DNA from: Tanytarsus gracilentus
Taxonomy: Eukaryota > Arthropoda > Insecta > Diptera > Chironomidae
Direction: 5' to 3'
Assembly: GCA_038502055.1 (NCBI GenBank)
Contig: JAXRKN010000044.1
Span: forward strand, 1,212,001-1,276,000
Length of the DNA: 64,000 nt
Shown here: positions 36,001-48,605 of the stretch, in pieces
Numbering within the stretch: position 1 is the first letter of the stretch
Layout: each line of letters opens with the position of its first letter
Notes under the pieces: generated by a model
What the model was told of the DNA's origin: nothing
The model's input: only the letters and a program-made list of their open reading frames with translations
Databases searched by the model: none
Position numbers and translations under genes: made by a program

Positions 36001-38566
36001 TTACCTAGCAACCGTCCTTGTCGTACAATATAGAATGACTAACCATAAACTACAAATACTGTACAATATATTATTAAATCCTAATGAATGAGCAGATGAT
36101 TTTGTATCGGCTATTGTACTCTGGTTCGAATGCTTCATTGCGGCTGGCTTATCACCTATAGTTAACAGAGAGGAGAAAAGAATTGAAATTTATGCGCTTG
36201 GTCATAATTTTAGCACGTCAATTTGAATTATAATGATTGTGATGGAGGCTCGAGGTGGCATAAATTACAGCCCTAGATAAACAGTGAAGTGAGCATGAAA
36301 ATTTAATTATGTTTTATCACGAGGTAATTTTGACACCAAATTAAATGACTACACAGTTGCTGATGGGTAAATGTTTGTTTTTAATTTTTGGAATTAGATT
36401 AAAATTTGAGTGTTATTTCGGTAGAATGAAGATTTAATAAACCGTCAAATAAAATTCAAATATTATTTAGTAAAAAGACACATTTTTAGTGACCTGAATA
36501 TTTGAAAAACTTCGAAAAGTTTTTTTAAAAATACAACTCAAAATATTTTCACTATTCAATTAAAATCTCTAGTGACGTCATAAAAATAAAAATGGCAATT
36601 TTACCTTTTAGCACATGAACATTGATACTCGTCGCACGAGTATTAGATGGTGCACATGTATAATTTCCTCCGTGTTTAAATTGTACTTCATGCACCAATA
36701 AAACGCTGCTCGCCGACAATAATCCATTCCGATCGCTCTCCGGTGGATTGTTTTCTAATAAATTATTGCTATCTAAATTCGATGATGATGATGTGACGTC
36801 ATCATCATAGAGATAGTTATATAATGCACCCTTCAGGTTGGTCAGCACTGAATAGCCATCCTGGAAGTTAAAATTAACCATTTTATTCTCGTGATACCTG
36901 TTGAAAAAATAGAATAAACGGAATTTAATTAAAATTAATTGATGGAAATTTTAATTTTTCATGGTTGGGCTTTTAGAAATTGACATAATGGGAAAGTAAT
37001 TAATTTATGAATAAATTAACGGTCATAAATATTCATCGATGGTTTGAGATTGACAAAAAATCTTTTTTTATCAAGAATAAAATTTAAATTAACAGAGACG
37101 CAAAAAAAAATCCTTTAATTACTCACCAAAACACGTAGGATGGATTTTCAGTCACTTGCATAATTTTGCATTCAAGTCTCAATGTTGATCCCTCGTCAAT
37201 GTGGACATCCGGAGCGCCGGCAATTTCAGCAACGGCTTCTGTAAATGTTTGACCGGAATAGATATAAAATTGGCAATTATGTCATCGTGAAATCGACGAT
37301 ATTAAATAATTGACCTACACTACCACATCGCATTGTTTCGGTAAATGTGTGTGTAGTTTTTTTATATAGGGAAATTATTGATCAAATAATGGAGGCAATA
37401 AATTTTGTGAAATTTCCTCTCCATCGTAGCCGTAGATATTTTCGCGGTCGCACTCACCTACAACGGAAACTGAAATGAAAATCGACTCGGGTGGATGAAG
37501 AGATAAATTGCACTCATAGACGCCCTCATCATCCTTTCGAACCGATTTTATGCGTAAATCCCACACACCGCGATGCCTCGTGTGCTCCACGTGAAAACGT
37601 TCATCGCTCGAATATGTGGCCAAACCAACTGAGGAGTGAAATTGAAGTTAATAATCGTAAATTGTTATTTTAAGCACCCCGATTTAAGCTAAGTGGGGTG
37701 GAAAGGAATTTGTGATGGCCAATCAAGCGTAAATGTTCGAAGAAGAAAGATAAAAATTTGGTGAATCTTTCTTTCAAGGTTAGAATCGATTTTAAAAAGA
37801 GTTTGAGGATGAAAATTGATGCAGGAAAAATTAGTTGAAAAAAGATTCGATTAAAAATAGACTCAATTGTGTTAAAATCATAGGTCGACAGTTCATCAAC
37901 AAATTATCAACAACTCATTAAATTTATAATTTTCATTACAAATTATAAAATTAATTTTAACATTTCATAAAACACGAAGTTTGGTGAATTTAATTAAAAT
38001 TAATATAAAAAATGAGGAATTAAATTTTTCACCAAAAAATAATTTTTCTCACCCCACAAAACTATGAAACACGATAATTGCAATTTTATACGAGTTTCGC
38101 TTAACCAACCTGTTAGTATTTGGTGTTCACTTCTGCGTATCCATGTAACTGTTGCCTGCGTTGATGATGTCTCAACGATACATGGGAGAATAGCCGTACC
38201 ACCAATTTGGGCTATAACGTGTGTATTATTCATCGTCTCAAAGCTACTGCCATAACTCGATAAAGGTGATTCATCTTCCGGCGTAGAAAGAGAATTGAGA
38301 TGGGATTTATGTTGATGGTGATGATGGTGCTGGTGGTGGTTATGGTTATTATGTTCTTGATGATGTTTTTCATCTGCACACACAATCAAGAGCGAAAAGA
38401 AAAAGTAAAAGGAAACATAATAAAGGATGATTGCGAATAATTACGATATAAATGTAGGACGATAATCACCTCGATGGGGATTGACGGCTGTGAAGCACAC
38501 AGTCAAGCACATAATCACCAGGAGGGCTTGTTGATGTTTTGCGGTTATAAAGCATTTATATGTCAT
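36001..38566 (-). CDS. dpr19: Dpr-family two-Ig neuronal surface protein, dpr19-like
   Basis: Six reverse-strand exons fit in phase: 38566-38470, 38373-38110, 37628-37458, 37238-37127, 36897-36605, 36155-36001, giving 363 residues. A hydrophobic leader (LLVIMCLTVCFTAV) is followed by a His-rich tract (residues about 36-56) and Ig1 with C97, W110 and C160 (VYEC), containing HQILTVGLATYSSDERF. Ig2 follows with C201, W215 and C296 (GNYTCAPSN). The C-terminus is hydrophobic (LYSICSLWLVILYC), for a membrane or GPI anchor. Dprs pair with DIP receptors to specify synaptic partners. The phrases EHTRH, VVEAVAEIAGAPDVHIDE and TENPSYVFWYH fit Dpr19 best from memory. An acidic/Ser/Asn-rich insert (DDDVTSSSSNLDSNN) in Ig2 lies between strands. 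Family certain; orthologue assignment moderate. Confidence 0.88.
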
Positions 38567-41500
38567 ATTGCATCCTTTTTATGCCGCCACTCATTATTTC
38601 AATTGCTCTCAATTTCAGCCATCATTAGACATTCTGACTTTAATTTCCGCGTTTTCATGATCTCTTCATTATTCCAATGCGAGAAGTCAAAAAGGCTGGA
38701 AAAGATGAAGAAATAAAAAAGGTGAAAAAATTTCTATTGTGAAACATAAAAAATGAAAGAAATTTTCCAAGATCTGTTAAATTTTAATAGAAATGAGAGT
38801 GGAGAAAAAAATCAGGAAATTTCTAAATTTTGATGTTTTTTATTTGAGAAAAATAATCCTATTAATAATGAACCCAAACCTTAAATTTTTCTAACCAAAT
38901 AAAGCTTTCTAATTGAACATTAACCTACATTTAAACATGTTTGAAATATTCTCAAGGAAATCATTAATTTTTGACGCTCAATAAAATTCAAATTTGAAAT
39001 CTCATCACGTCTTGCTTTCAACTCTATAAAAAATACTTCTAACGAAGAGTTTATCACCTAATTTGACAATTAGTAACTGCCATAACTTCTACTATATACA
39101 AACCAACCTAAATTTACAACTTAACTTCCCATAAATTATCGACAAACTCAAAATGAATTTTAATTTGACCTCAACTTATGAAAACTTTTTTTTACTGCAA
39201 CAGTGGCATATTTTTATGAAAGCAATTTATGTCTCAATTCTTCTTCTTTTGAAACACCATTTGCTCGTAATTCATAGAGCTGTAGAATCAGACACGATTT
39301 TTTATTGAATATTAAAACTTTTTCTTTCTGAGAACTTTTCTTGTTATTTTTTTCCATATACACGAAGTACATAAATTCATAATAAAATTAGAGAATGAAA
39401 GAGAAAACAATTTTTTATATTTACTCGTCGCACGCCTGCTAAAAAGAAGTTTAATTCTTATTTAATGGCAGCAGGTGTAGAATTCCATCAGAGAGCATAA
39501 ATTTTAGGAGACGAATATAAATTTCATGCACATTGAGGAAAAAAATATTCGTAATTAATTTTCATATTTCTCGCCTGCTCTCATGTATTCATTTGCTACT
39601 GTCTTTCAAACTTTTCTCTCTTTGGTATGACATCCGAGTCGAGGAAGATGATTTAATGACATTTTATTAAATGCGTTGAATAGGAAATAAAAAAAGTCCC
39701 GCAGATCGTCTGGCTATGATTTAAGAGCGATATTTTATTTATGAGATAGGAAAAATATTATAAAATATGAAAATTTTCTTTTAAGGGATTTTGAGTTTAA
39801 ATAGAAAAATATTATGATGAAATATTACTTTATATAAGAAGAAATATGTGATCACATGCATGTGAGCTGATAAACTGAAAAAAATTATTAATTAGAAAAT
39901 AAACCCGAAAAAATATTTCAATTTTTATGAATGGAGTTAAATTTCTTAAAATTATTTAAAAGTTTTTAAAAATAATGTTGAAAGTTTTTTGTTGAATTAA
40001 TTAGTGTTAAATTTATTTCATTTCAGGGTTCATTCATAAATTACGTAACGTTTTTTTGTTGTAGGGTTGAAAATTTTTATTTGACAAAAACAATTTTTTT
40101 TACAAATGCAACAAAGAGTTCAAAAAAAAGAGTGACGTAATTTTAATATAAATCCTGAACCTATTATTATTTATTATGCCGATTTAACAAAACTTCGAAA
40201 TTGTTGAATTTTTACCAAGCAAATTTTCTTTGCATTTAATAAAAGTTGAGCTATAAAAATTTATCTCAAAATTTGAACATCACTCATATTTCCGAAGTTC
40301 AAGTCATCGTGAGCGTGTAAACGGAGACGATGAAGAGATAACATGATCGCTACGTGAGTTTAGTTTATTATGCACATTGAATAAAATTTATTTACGACGA
40401 AAAATTTGTCGTTAGTGAAAAAAAGCCACACATTGCGGCTTGAAGGCGGTGATTTATGAAATTTATAAATCGTTTTGTGATTAAAATTCTGCTACACACG
40501 CAGAAGATAATAAATAAATTTTCGGAAATTCTCCGGATGAGTGAGCGAGCACAACATGTGTAATTCTTCTCAGCTACTTTTAAATGCTTGTTAAATGTTG
40601 ACAACAAAAAAAACTTCTTCGTCTTTATTAACATGTGTTGCAGTCATAAAGTGCGAATGAGAATAATTTGACATATTTATGATGACTTCAAAGGATGGCA
40701 TGAGAATTTAATTGTTGGGTCGTTAAAATTCCTATCACTTCTCGCTAATTTTGCTGTGAGATTCCAGAGGCGCTAATTGATAAATATGAAAGTAATTAGT
40801 CTGGAAAGCTAAACTAAAATTTAAATTTTAGAATTTTCAATTAAAAATTAAATTTTCCCACAAATTTTTGAAATCAAATTTTTCTAAAATAAAAAAGTCA
40901 AAATTGGATTTTTTTTCTCATGTCAATCAATTTTCAAACAAATAAAATCACGCCACCATGAATATTTATAATCACATTAAATCACAAAACGACGCCACCT
41001 AATTATTTATTTAAATTCGTTGATTTATTGAGTGAAAACCAATAGCAGCTATCACATAAATATTTTTGTGGTCTATTTCCAAAAGTGCATCAAAAAATTT
41101 GTCGCAATCAATTATTCAACCTTTGCTGATGATCAATTGTCACAAACTTTGATCATGAATTTATAAATTTCAATTTTAGAAGAGAATGAAATTTTTAAGA
41201 GAAAAGTTTGCGAAATTTAAAATGCAAAAAAGTTTCAAAAGAACTCCGTCAAAGTTGAATAATTGATTGCTCAATTTTAAAATAAGAAATGGTGAATAAT
41301 TTTAAAGAAACGCAAATTGAGGTTCACAAAAAAAATAAATTTCTGTTTGAAGTTTAAACTTTTTATCTCATCCACGCCATAAAATTATTTAGCTTATTTA
41401 AATTAGTTCTGCCTCTAATTTGAATCATGTTCAACAAAACGTTAAATTGGTTGTCCCTCCACCGAAAAATGCCCTGTCCTGCTGCCACTCAAAAAGTCTC

Positions 41501-44500
41501 TTCAAATAACGAGAGACACAAAATCTTCTTATATCCGCACGCTTGGCTAACGAGATGTGCAAATATCTCATTTCTGCCCCGGAAAACCTTCCAACACATA
41601 TTTATTCATCGGATTTTATTCTGGCATGTGTCGCATGTTGCGCAAAAAAGTTTTACTTGAGAAAAAAGCCACCGAAAAGTTTTTTAATTTTTTTGTCTCT
41701 TTTTTCGGAAAATGTCCTTCATTAAAACTTTTTAAACATCCACACATGGTGATTAGTTAGCGTCACGATAAAGTTTCATATTTAATTTAAGTTTCTTTAG
41801 TTGGCAGCATGATTAACTTTTTTGTGATCTTTTGAGCGAAAATCGATCGTTAAACTTTCCAGGAATTAAATATTTTTTTATGAATGTGATAAAATTGAAA
41901 TTTTATTTTCGAGATTATGTTTAAAAGCACAAATATTTAAAAATACTTCCACGTGTGATCAAAACATTTAAATTTATATTTATGCAATTTAAAAACAATC
42001 CCTTTCAGGTTAAGATTAAATATAGCAAAAAATAATATTTTCTCGCCTTCCGGGAAGGACGTTGCGGTGGCTTGTTTTGATATTTCTCCAAATCCTTGTC
42101 ATGGTTTCAAATCCGCAAGCTTATGTTGCTTCGATACAATAAGAAAAATGTCCGAATGATTAAAAAAACCATTTTGCTAAATAGCCAAAAGTTGAAAGCA
42201 TTTGAGAAATCTGCCAGAAGAAATTCTTACGGAAATTCAAGATCAGATAAATTCAGTCATAAAATCGCATGTGATCTCGTAAAAAATGCTCATAAAATGT
42301 TATTATTCTGCCGCAACCACACAATTATTGGCATAAGTTGTACATACGAAAAAAAAGGAAAATTTTCGTGTGAGTCGCATTAAAAATTTAAGGGAATGTT
42401 GCATAATTGAAGAGGGCAACGTGTGTAATAATGGAATCTAAGTGAAGGTCTTGTGTGAAAGAGGAAATTGTGGAGGAAGAATGGAAATTACTGGCTTGGG
42501 AAACAGAGTCTTGACGTCTGATGGCAAAATTGGTTGTGAACCCTTGCGGCACACAAAATTTTTGCAATTTTATTTTTTAATCTAAAAAAAATTAATTTAA
42601 AAAAGGAGAATTTTTTGTGTTACAAGTGAAGATTTAGAAAAAAAAACCTTGTACCAAACTGATTTCGTTTAAAATTTAGGTTTCGAACCTGATTTTGAAT
42701 TTATAATAATTTATTTTCCAAATTTATTTTTAATTAAATTTGCGATTCCCTAAATACATATTTCAAGACAATTAATTCACAATCAAGCTTAATTAATCAA
42801 CATTTCAATCATAAAAAGATTATTCATCTTTCAGACAACAAAACAAAATCTCCATCATCTTTTACAATGAATTTCTTCCCATCTTTAAAATATTAAATCC
42901 CTTAAGTAACAATGTTTCATCCCTAAATTAATTCACAACATCACCTTGGAGAAATTAATTGGCAATTTTTCTTCTTTCACAGAAAAAAAAGTAATTAAAT
43001 TTCACAGCATGACTCCATCATCCAAAAAATCCATTATCATCGCCCCATTGTACATCTCATAATCTCTCGGAAGGTAAGAAAATCCATTTAATAAATTTTG
43101 TAAACTTACAAGCAACATCCGGAAAGTGTCGGAGGAAATAATTTCTAATTAATAATCCTTTTATCGCGGAGAGGGATGAGTGACTAGTCTCTTTATTAAA
43201 AGCCTCCAGTTATGGTAAATTTAATCCTTTTTCATCTCAAGTGAGTGAGAGTGAATTATTCAGAAGCACCTTTTTCTATCAAATACACTCACAAATTAAA
43301 ATTTATCCTTTTTCGCGTCACATTAATTTTTCACCTTAATGAGATTTTTGTGTCAATTATTTTTTTTCTGAAGTCAATAACTCGATGTCACGAGTTCTTA
43401 AGCATGCATAATTGATTGTTAAATAATTTTTTTTCTCTGTTCACCTCAATTGCAAATATTTACTTTTACGCTCATTTTGATTGCACAACAAATAAATTTT
43501 CTTTTTTTTCACCCTTCACAAAATTCCTTAGTTAGATTTTTTCGTGCCACGCGTTAGAATGCCGGAGTAATACTAAACAGAAAAGAAAAATCAGTTGAAC
43601 AAGAAGGAGCACATGTTTCGTTAAATTTCATGTTTTTCTCTCTCTTTCGTTAAATTTTTCTCTCACGCTCTCTCAATTTTTATGTTTTGCCGGTTTTCTT
43701 GTTTGTTATGAAAATTTTCCCATAAATCATATCCGTGTGATTCCCTTACACATTCATGTGCATGGTTGTTAAAAAATAACTATAACAGACAGCGGAATTA
43801 TTGGCCATGAATGAACAAATGGAAAAACTCAATCAAGATTGATCGTCAATCGCATGGAATTAATTCCTTTCGATTTTATTTTAACGTTTTGCGATGTTCT
43901 TGTGGCTCTAATAAATTAAGTCTCACGAGTGGAATTAAAATTTAGGGATTTTTATTTAATATTTTAGCTTGATGAAAATTCTAAGAATCAGATTAAAATT
44001 TAGATTAGATTAAAATTAAATCTACATTAAAATTAAATCGTCAAAAAACTTCCTGGATTTTCAAATTTTACAAATTATTTCTAAATGAATAAAATGAATA
44101 GAAATTTAATCTTTAAGTCACGTAACTTTACCACTTTCCCCCCACATATGCACATATTTCTTCCTCCATAAAACACAGAAATCTAAATTTTCCTTCGAAA
44201 GCCAATTCGATGCAATAAAAGCAAAGAAATTATTATTTTTCCTTTCCTTGCTTTCGATCATTAACATTTTCTCGACTGGGTAATAAAGTGAATATTTCGA
44301 GATTGTATAGCCAGCAGAAGGATATCATAAATAAATTGTGATGCTTGTCAGTGAGCAATAAATGCGCCGCTCCCCACCCCCACATGTATTCACTTTATTA
44401 CTCATGAATGTATTTGCGATGATATCTCTCATTGATATTGCAAGTCTTATGAAGCAAAGTGATTTTTTTTCTCCTTGCTAGTAAGTTGAGTTTTATTTTT

Positions 44501-44858
44501 GGGGACGAGAAACGCTGACGATGTTTGGAAAATTCATCTTGTCCGATTGTGGAAAGCATTTATTAAGGGATATTTGATGACGGATGGCCTTTATTTATTT
44601 TTATCTACAAGGATGTGGAAATTTTATTAAAAAAATTACTCTGGAAGTAAAAAAAATTTAAGAAAAGTTTTTAGGCATTTTTCGACTACATAAAATGTCA
44701 AAAGCATTAAAAATTAAGTCGCTCTAACTTTATTATTTTAATGTCCCAAAAAATTACTCAAAAACTCCATTTCAACCTTTCAACCCACATAAAATCACTA
44801 AGTAGGCCATTGTGAAGAGATAAAATTATTTTATTGTGAATTGAAAAATCTTGTCCAC
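38567..44858. other. Gene-poor stretch
   Basis: AT-rich, no exon series or RNA gene recognised. It presumably includes 5' untranslated exons and regulatory DNA of the dpr gene, but nothing specific can be pointed to. Confidence 0.45.
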
Positions 44859-46366
44859 ATGACTTTTCAGCCGCTCCATCGAGATAAGAAGCATAAATTT
44901 AAGAATGGTCACTGGACATGGCAACCTCATGATGATGTCAATGCCAAATTAAAATTCCACTCACATTCGGCCATCATCGTTGCTGATAAGAAAGTAACTG
45001 AGCACCCATATGATGATGTTGGCTTAAAATTTTCCAACTACATCGACGAAGCGGAAGAGAAAATTTTCCTCGAAATCTTTGCGAGACCAAAAAATTCGTC
45101 GTTCTATGATGGCGATGTGATAACAATTCAGGATATCAAAAATTTATCTCTCTTCACTGCATCATCGATATCGAAACGTGGTGGACTGACAAAAGATTTA
45201 ATTGAATTCCTTCACACGTCAATTTTTGATGAATTTCTTCACGCAACAATTTTCTACATCGAACATTTCCTGCTGACACTCGAATTTCTTCTCATACGTC
45301 GTGACGAAAATTTAGTTGAGGGAAAAATTCGAGATTTGCTTTCGATGCGAGTCGAGAGATTTTTATCGAAGCAACTCAGCGATCGTCGACTGTTGATGGC
45401 TCGACAATATTCAAAAGTTTTAATGCATCAAAATAGCAGCAAGAAATTGTCAGCGCCAGAAAAAGATTTGATTTTTTACGAGTCACTGATTGATTTCGCA
45501 GTTCAGTGCTGTTTTATTGCATTGCATCGTCGAGCCTTTAATGCGATTTGTGAGTTTCAATTTCACTTCAATTCCATCTCGAATTTCTCACTTTTTTCTA
45601 GCTTGCGAATTGAATCGTCTCTTTCGTACGGAATTCTTCAATCTGAAAGCTGAATGTTGTCGATATGAATTCAATTTTCGTGAGAAGCAAGTGAGAAATT
45701 TTATTTTTTTGTGACTTTTTATTTTTCACATTTTTTTCTCTCAAGATTCTTTTCGGTCAAATTTGGTATGAAAATTCATTGAAAAATTATCGACAACAAA
45801 ATTCGCCGTTGATGGCTGAATTGCTGAATGTGAAAGAAGAAAATGCAGAAATTTTAAAGATTGGAATTGAAAAATATTTTGGGTAATTTTTAAAAATATA
45901 ATTTTGACAATTAATGAAAAACTTTTCCGCAGTTCCAACGAATATATGTTTCATCTCGAGCTGAACTTTGTCACTCCCGAGTGTCATTTGCATTTGATTG
46001 GACAACGGCGTGGTATTTTGGGTCATCCGAAATATTTGTATGACACGTTGTTGAATCTCAATGAGAAGGCGCTGTTGAGGACAAACTTCAGCAATGACTA
46101 TGATCTCTATGGACTTATTCGGCGGGTCTTTTTGGAAGTTCATACATCAGACGAGTTTGTTGAGAGGTGATGGAATGTCTTGTCGGATTGCATCATTAAT
46201 TAAAACCCAATTTTGACCTTTTTTTACTTTTTGCAGGCGTAAAAATGTGCCGACAAGATTAATTATTCATCGTGAGCCATATGGCGGTGTAGAGTCTCAA
46301 CTCAAGCTGTGGAAACGAAAAGATTTAATCTTGAAGAAAAATCTCAAAAAATCAGTGATCGAATAA
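44859..46366 (+). CDS. PPP1R36-like protein (copy A)
   Basis: Exons 44859-45549, 45602-45690, 45746-45882, 45933-46166 and 46237-46366 join in phase to 426 residues with the same exon structure as copy B. The frame is open upstream of 44859, but the first ATG (MTFQPLHRD) is where homology to copy B begins. Hallmarks are as in copy B: GHWTW, ITIQDIKNLSLF, FLHTSIFDEFLHATIFY, ALHRRAFNAI, RLFRTEFFN, and a C-terminal IIHREPYGG. All splice sites and the full frame are intact. Upstream DNA is unrelated to that of copy B, so the two copies must be driven by different promoters. Expected role: PP1 regulatory subunit, by homology only. Confidence 0.65.
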
Positions 46367-47605
46367 AAATTTAACTGTGGGAAAATTTAAAATTTTGTCA
46401 CTTAAAAGAAAAAATTTCATGCTGATTGATCAATGGATGCATGCCGAGCATCTGCTTAAGATTAGTTACAGTGAAAAGTAAACAAATTGAACCCTTCTGT
46501 ATATTAAGTATGAACTGCATGCGATGCTGTGAAGATGTTCTCGATGATCTTCCACTAAAATAGAAGAAAAGAAAAATTATTTTTGTGAGAAAGAACATTA
46601 AACATGAATTTATTTAAAAATAGTCGAGTGAGTATCGATTAAACATTCAAGTAGCTCATAATTACTTGCTGCTTAGGGTTAATGACTCTCGCTCACCTAT
46701 AAAGTCACATTTTCTCATGAATTTAAATTCAACATGTTGAAAATTCGAAATTTCAATGATTCGAGTCAGTCTCGCGAGTAAAATTCTTTCGTGCGAAAAA
46801 GAAATTAGTGAAATTTCTCTCGCATTTGCATAAACAGACCCGAAAAAATAATTTTCCACTTTTATCGTGCAATCGATTTTTTCTCCAACTTCCATTCGCG
46901 CCTCAATCAAGCTTGAAAACCTTGAAAAGTCTTTAATTATTATCAAATTTATCATCAATTTGAGTCTTGTTGAAATTCATGTAATTTTCATGAATAATAA
47001 ATTAAATTCAACTGTCACGCGGTATCGCAGATAATAATAATAATTTTCGAGGCGGTCTCTGGCGCAAGCTTGTTGACATTTTGACATCCTAGAAATTATT
47101 TTGTTGTTGTTTTTGCTAAAATGTCGACACAGTGCGAAATTATGAGGACATGAGGGTGAAGATTTTAGATGAAAAAGCATTTAATGAAGTGGAACATTCG
47201 CAACCCTCGCCATAACCCAATTATTGCCTTAAGACCAAACAGACACTTTAATAATCCTTGAAAGCTATTTCCACTGCAATGCTAGATTTGTGTTGAGGCA
47301 ATGCCTCGAGTTATAAAATTTAGTTTGAAGGAATTTTATCAGAAATTACACAAACATATGCGGAATAAAGCATGAACATGAACAAAATCTGACGACTATG
47401 AAGTAAAATTTCAAGAAGGGGAGAAAAAGTGAAATGAAATAAATTATGCGGCATTTGGGAATTCTCAAATTTTACACTTTTTCGTGTTATGCAATTTAGA
47501 TGAAAATCGATGATAAGAAGAGAGAAAATTTTAGTGAAGGGTCGAGTAAGAAAAGAAATAAACACATCACTTGCAGGCACACTTCGGGTAAGTCATAAAA
47601 TTATT
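44859..47605. repeat. Right arm of inverted duplication carrying the PPP1R36-like gene (copy A)
   Basis: Reverse-complement partner of 28082-30813. Similarity starts exactly at the ATG at 44859 and ends around CTTCGGGTAAGTCATAAAATTATT near 47605. Confidence 0.9.
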
Positions 47606-47878
47606 TAGAGCGTTTGAAAAGGGGCGCGAGAAGAAGAAGAGGAATAAAATTTAAAGGTACAAGGAAAATTCAGCATATTAAATGTTTATCAGGGTGTGCT
47701 TGTAAATTATGGAATTTCAGCAGTTAACAATTTTACGAGATTCAAAAAAATATTTCTCAGCTGTGACATTGAGAATTTTTTAAAGAGAGAGTAAATTTTT
47801 TTTTGTTTATCAGACACGTGGTGATTTAGAAAAATATAAAAAAAATACTTTAAGACATTCAAGAATTATTTTAAGATA
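46367..47878. other. Intergenic between PPP1R36-like A and the double-PC4 gene
   Basis: Up to about 47605 this is the duplicated non-coding DNA also found at 28.1-29.3 kb. 47606-47878 is unique and should hold the promoter of the double-PC4 gene. Frames conserved in both copies here have no coding character. Confidence 0.6.
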
Positions 47879-48605
47879 ATGAAATTAAGATCGGGAAAAA
47901 TTAGTAGTGGAGTCGGTTCTGCAACTGCTGAAATCAAGGTAAACAATTTTATTTAAGAAAAATATAATTTGATAATTTTCTCAAATTCTCCCATCAAAGC
48001 CAAAATTATCAATCAAACTTGAACCAACTTCCATCGAATCGAATCCAATTAACCCCAAAAGTGAACCGAATTCATCAGACAACCTAAAGACACCGAAAAT
48101 TGAACCACAAATTCATCTCGATTACCTTCAATGTGACACCAATGGAAATTCTTTCATCGACCTTGGTCGCAATCGTCGTGCGTCATTGACATCCTACCGC
48201 GACAAACAAATGATCAACATTCGTCAATTTTATTTGGATAAGAAACGAAATGAAATGGTGCCTGGCAAGAAGGGAATTACATTGTCTCAACTTGAATGGA
48301 ATAAATTGCTGGCAATTCGTGAACAATTTCGTTTTCAAGAAATCCCCAAGAAGATTAAAGGCAAGAGGGAGGTCAATGAACTGCCGAAGGAGGAATTCGA
48401 TGCCGAGGGAAATTCATTATTTAATATTGGCCGCAATCGTCGTGTGAGTTTGAGCATTTTTAAAGGAAAAAAGATGTTGAACATTCGCGAGTATTACCTG
48501 GATGAAAATGATGAATTGAGACCGGGAAAACGTGGAATTGCACTTTATGAGAGTGAGTGGACGAAATTGCTGGTGGGAAAGGATGTTTTTAAATTTAGTG
48601 AGTGA
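47879..48605 (+). CDS. Tandem double-PC4-domain protein
   Basis: Exon 1 (47879-47938) and exon 2 (48000-48605) join at a phase-0 GT-AG intron to 221 residues, the same intron position and phase as the single-domain PC4 genes. After a Ser/Pro/Lys-rich N-terminus (IKLEPTSIESNPINPKSEP) come two full PC4 domains. The first has FIDLGRNRRASLTSYRDK, MINIRQFYLD and PGKKGITLSQLEWNKL; the second has LFNIGRNRRVSLSIFKGKK, MLNIREYYLD and PGKRGIALYESEWTKL. They are joined by a charged linker (PKKIKGKREVNELPKEEFD). PC4 normally works as a dimer clasping ssDNA; two domains in one chain could form an intramolecular dimer. It sits downstream of PPP1R36-like copy A, where copy B has a single-domain PC4. Confidence 0.88.

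Noticed and set aside
41427..41760. Three overlapping forward frames rich in Phe/Lys
   Set aside because: Different frames of the same AT-rich DNA with no signal peptide, motif or splice context; expected by chance.
46398..46958. Frames conserved in both PPP1R36 intergenic copies (also 28707-29277)
   Set aside because: Conservation reflects recent duplication of non-coding DNA. The frames are low-complexity and one is changed in length by an indel between copies.
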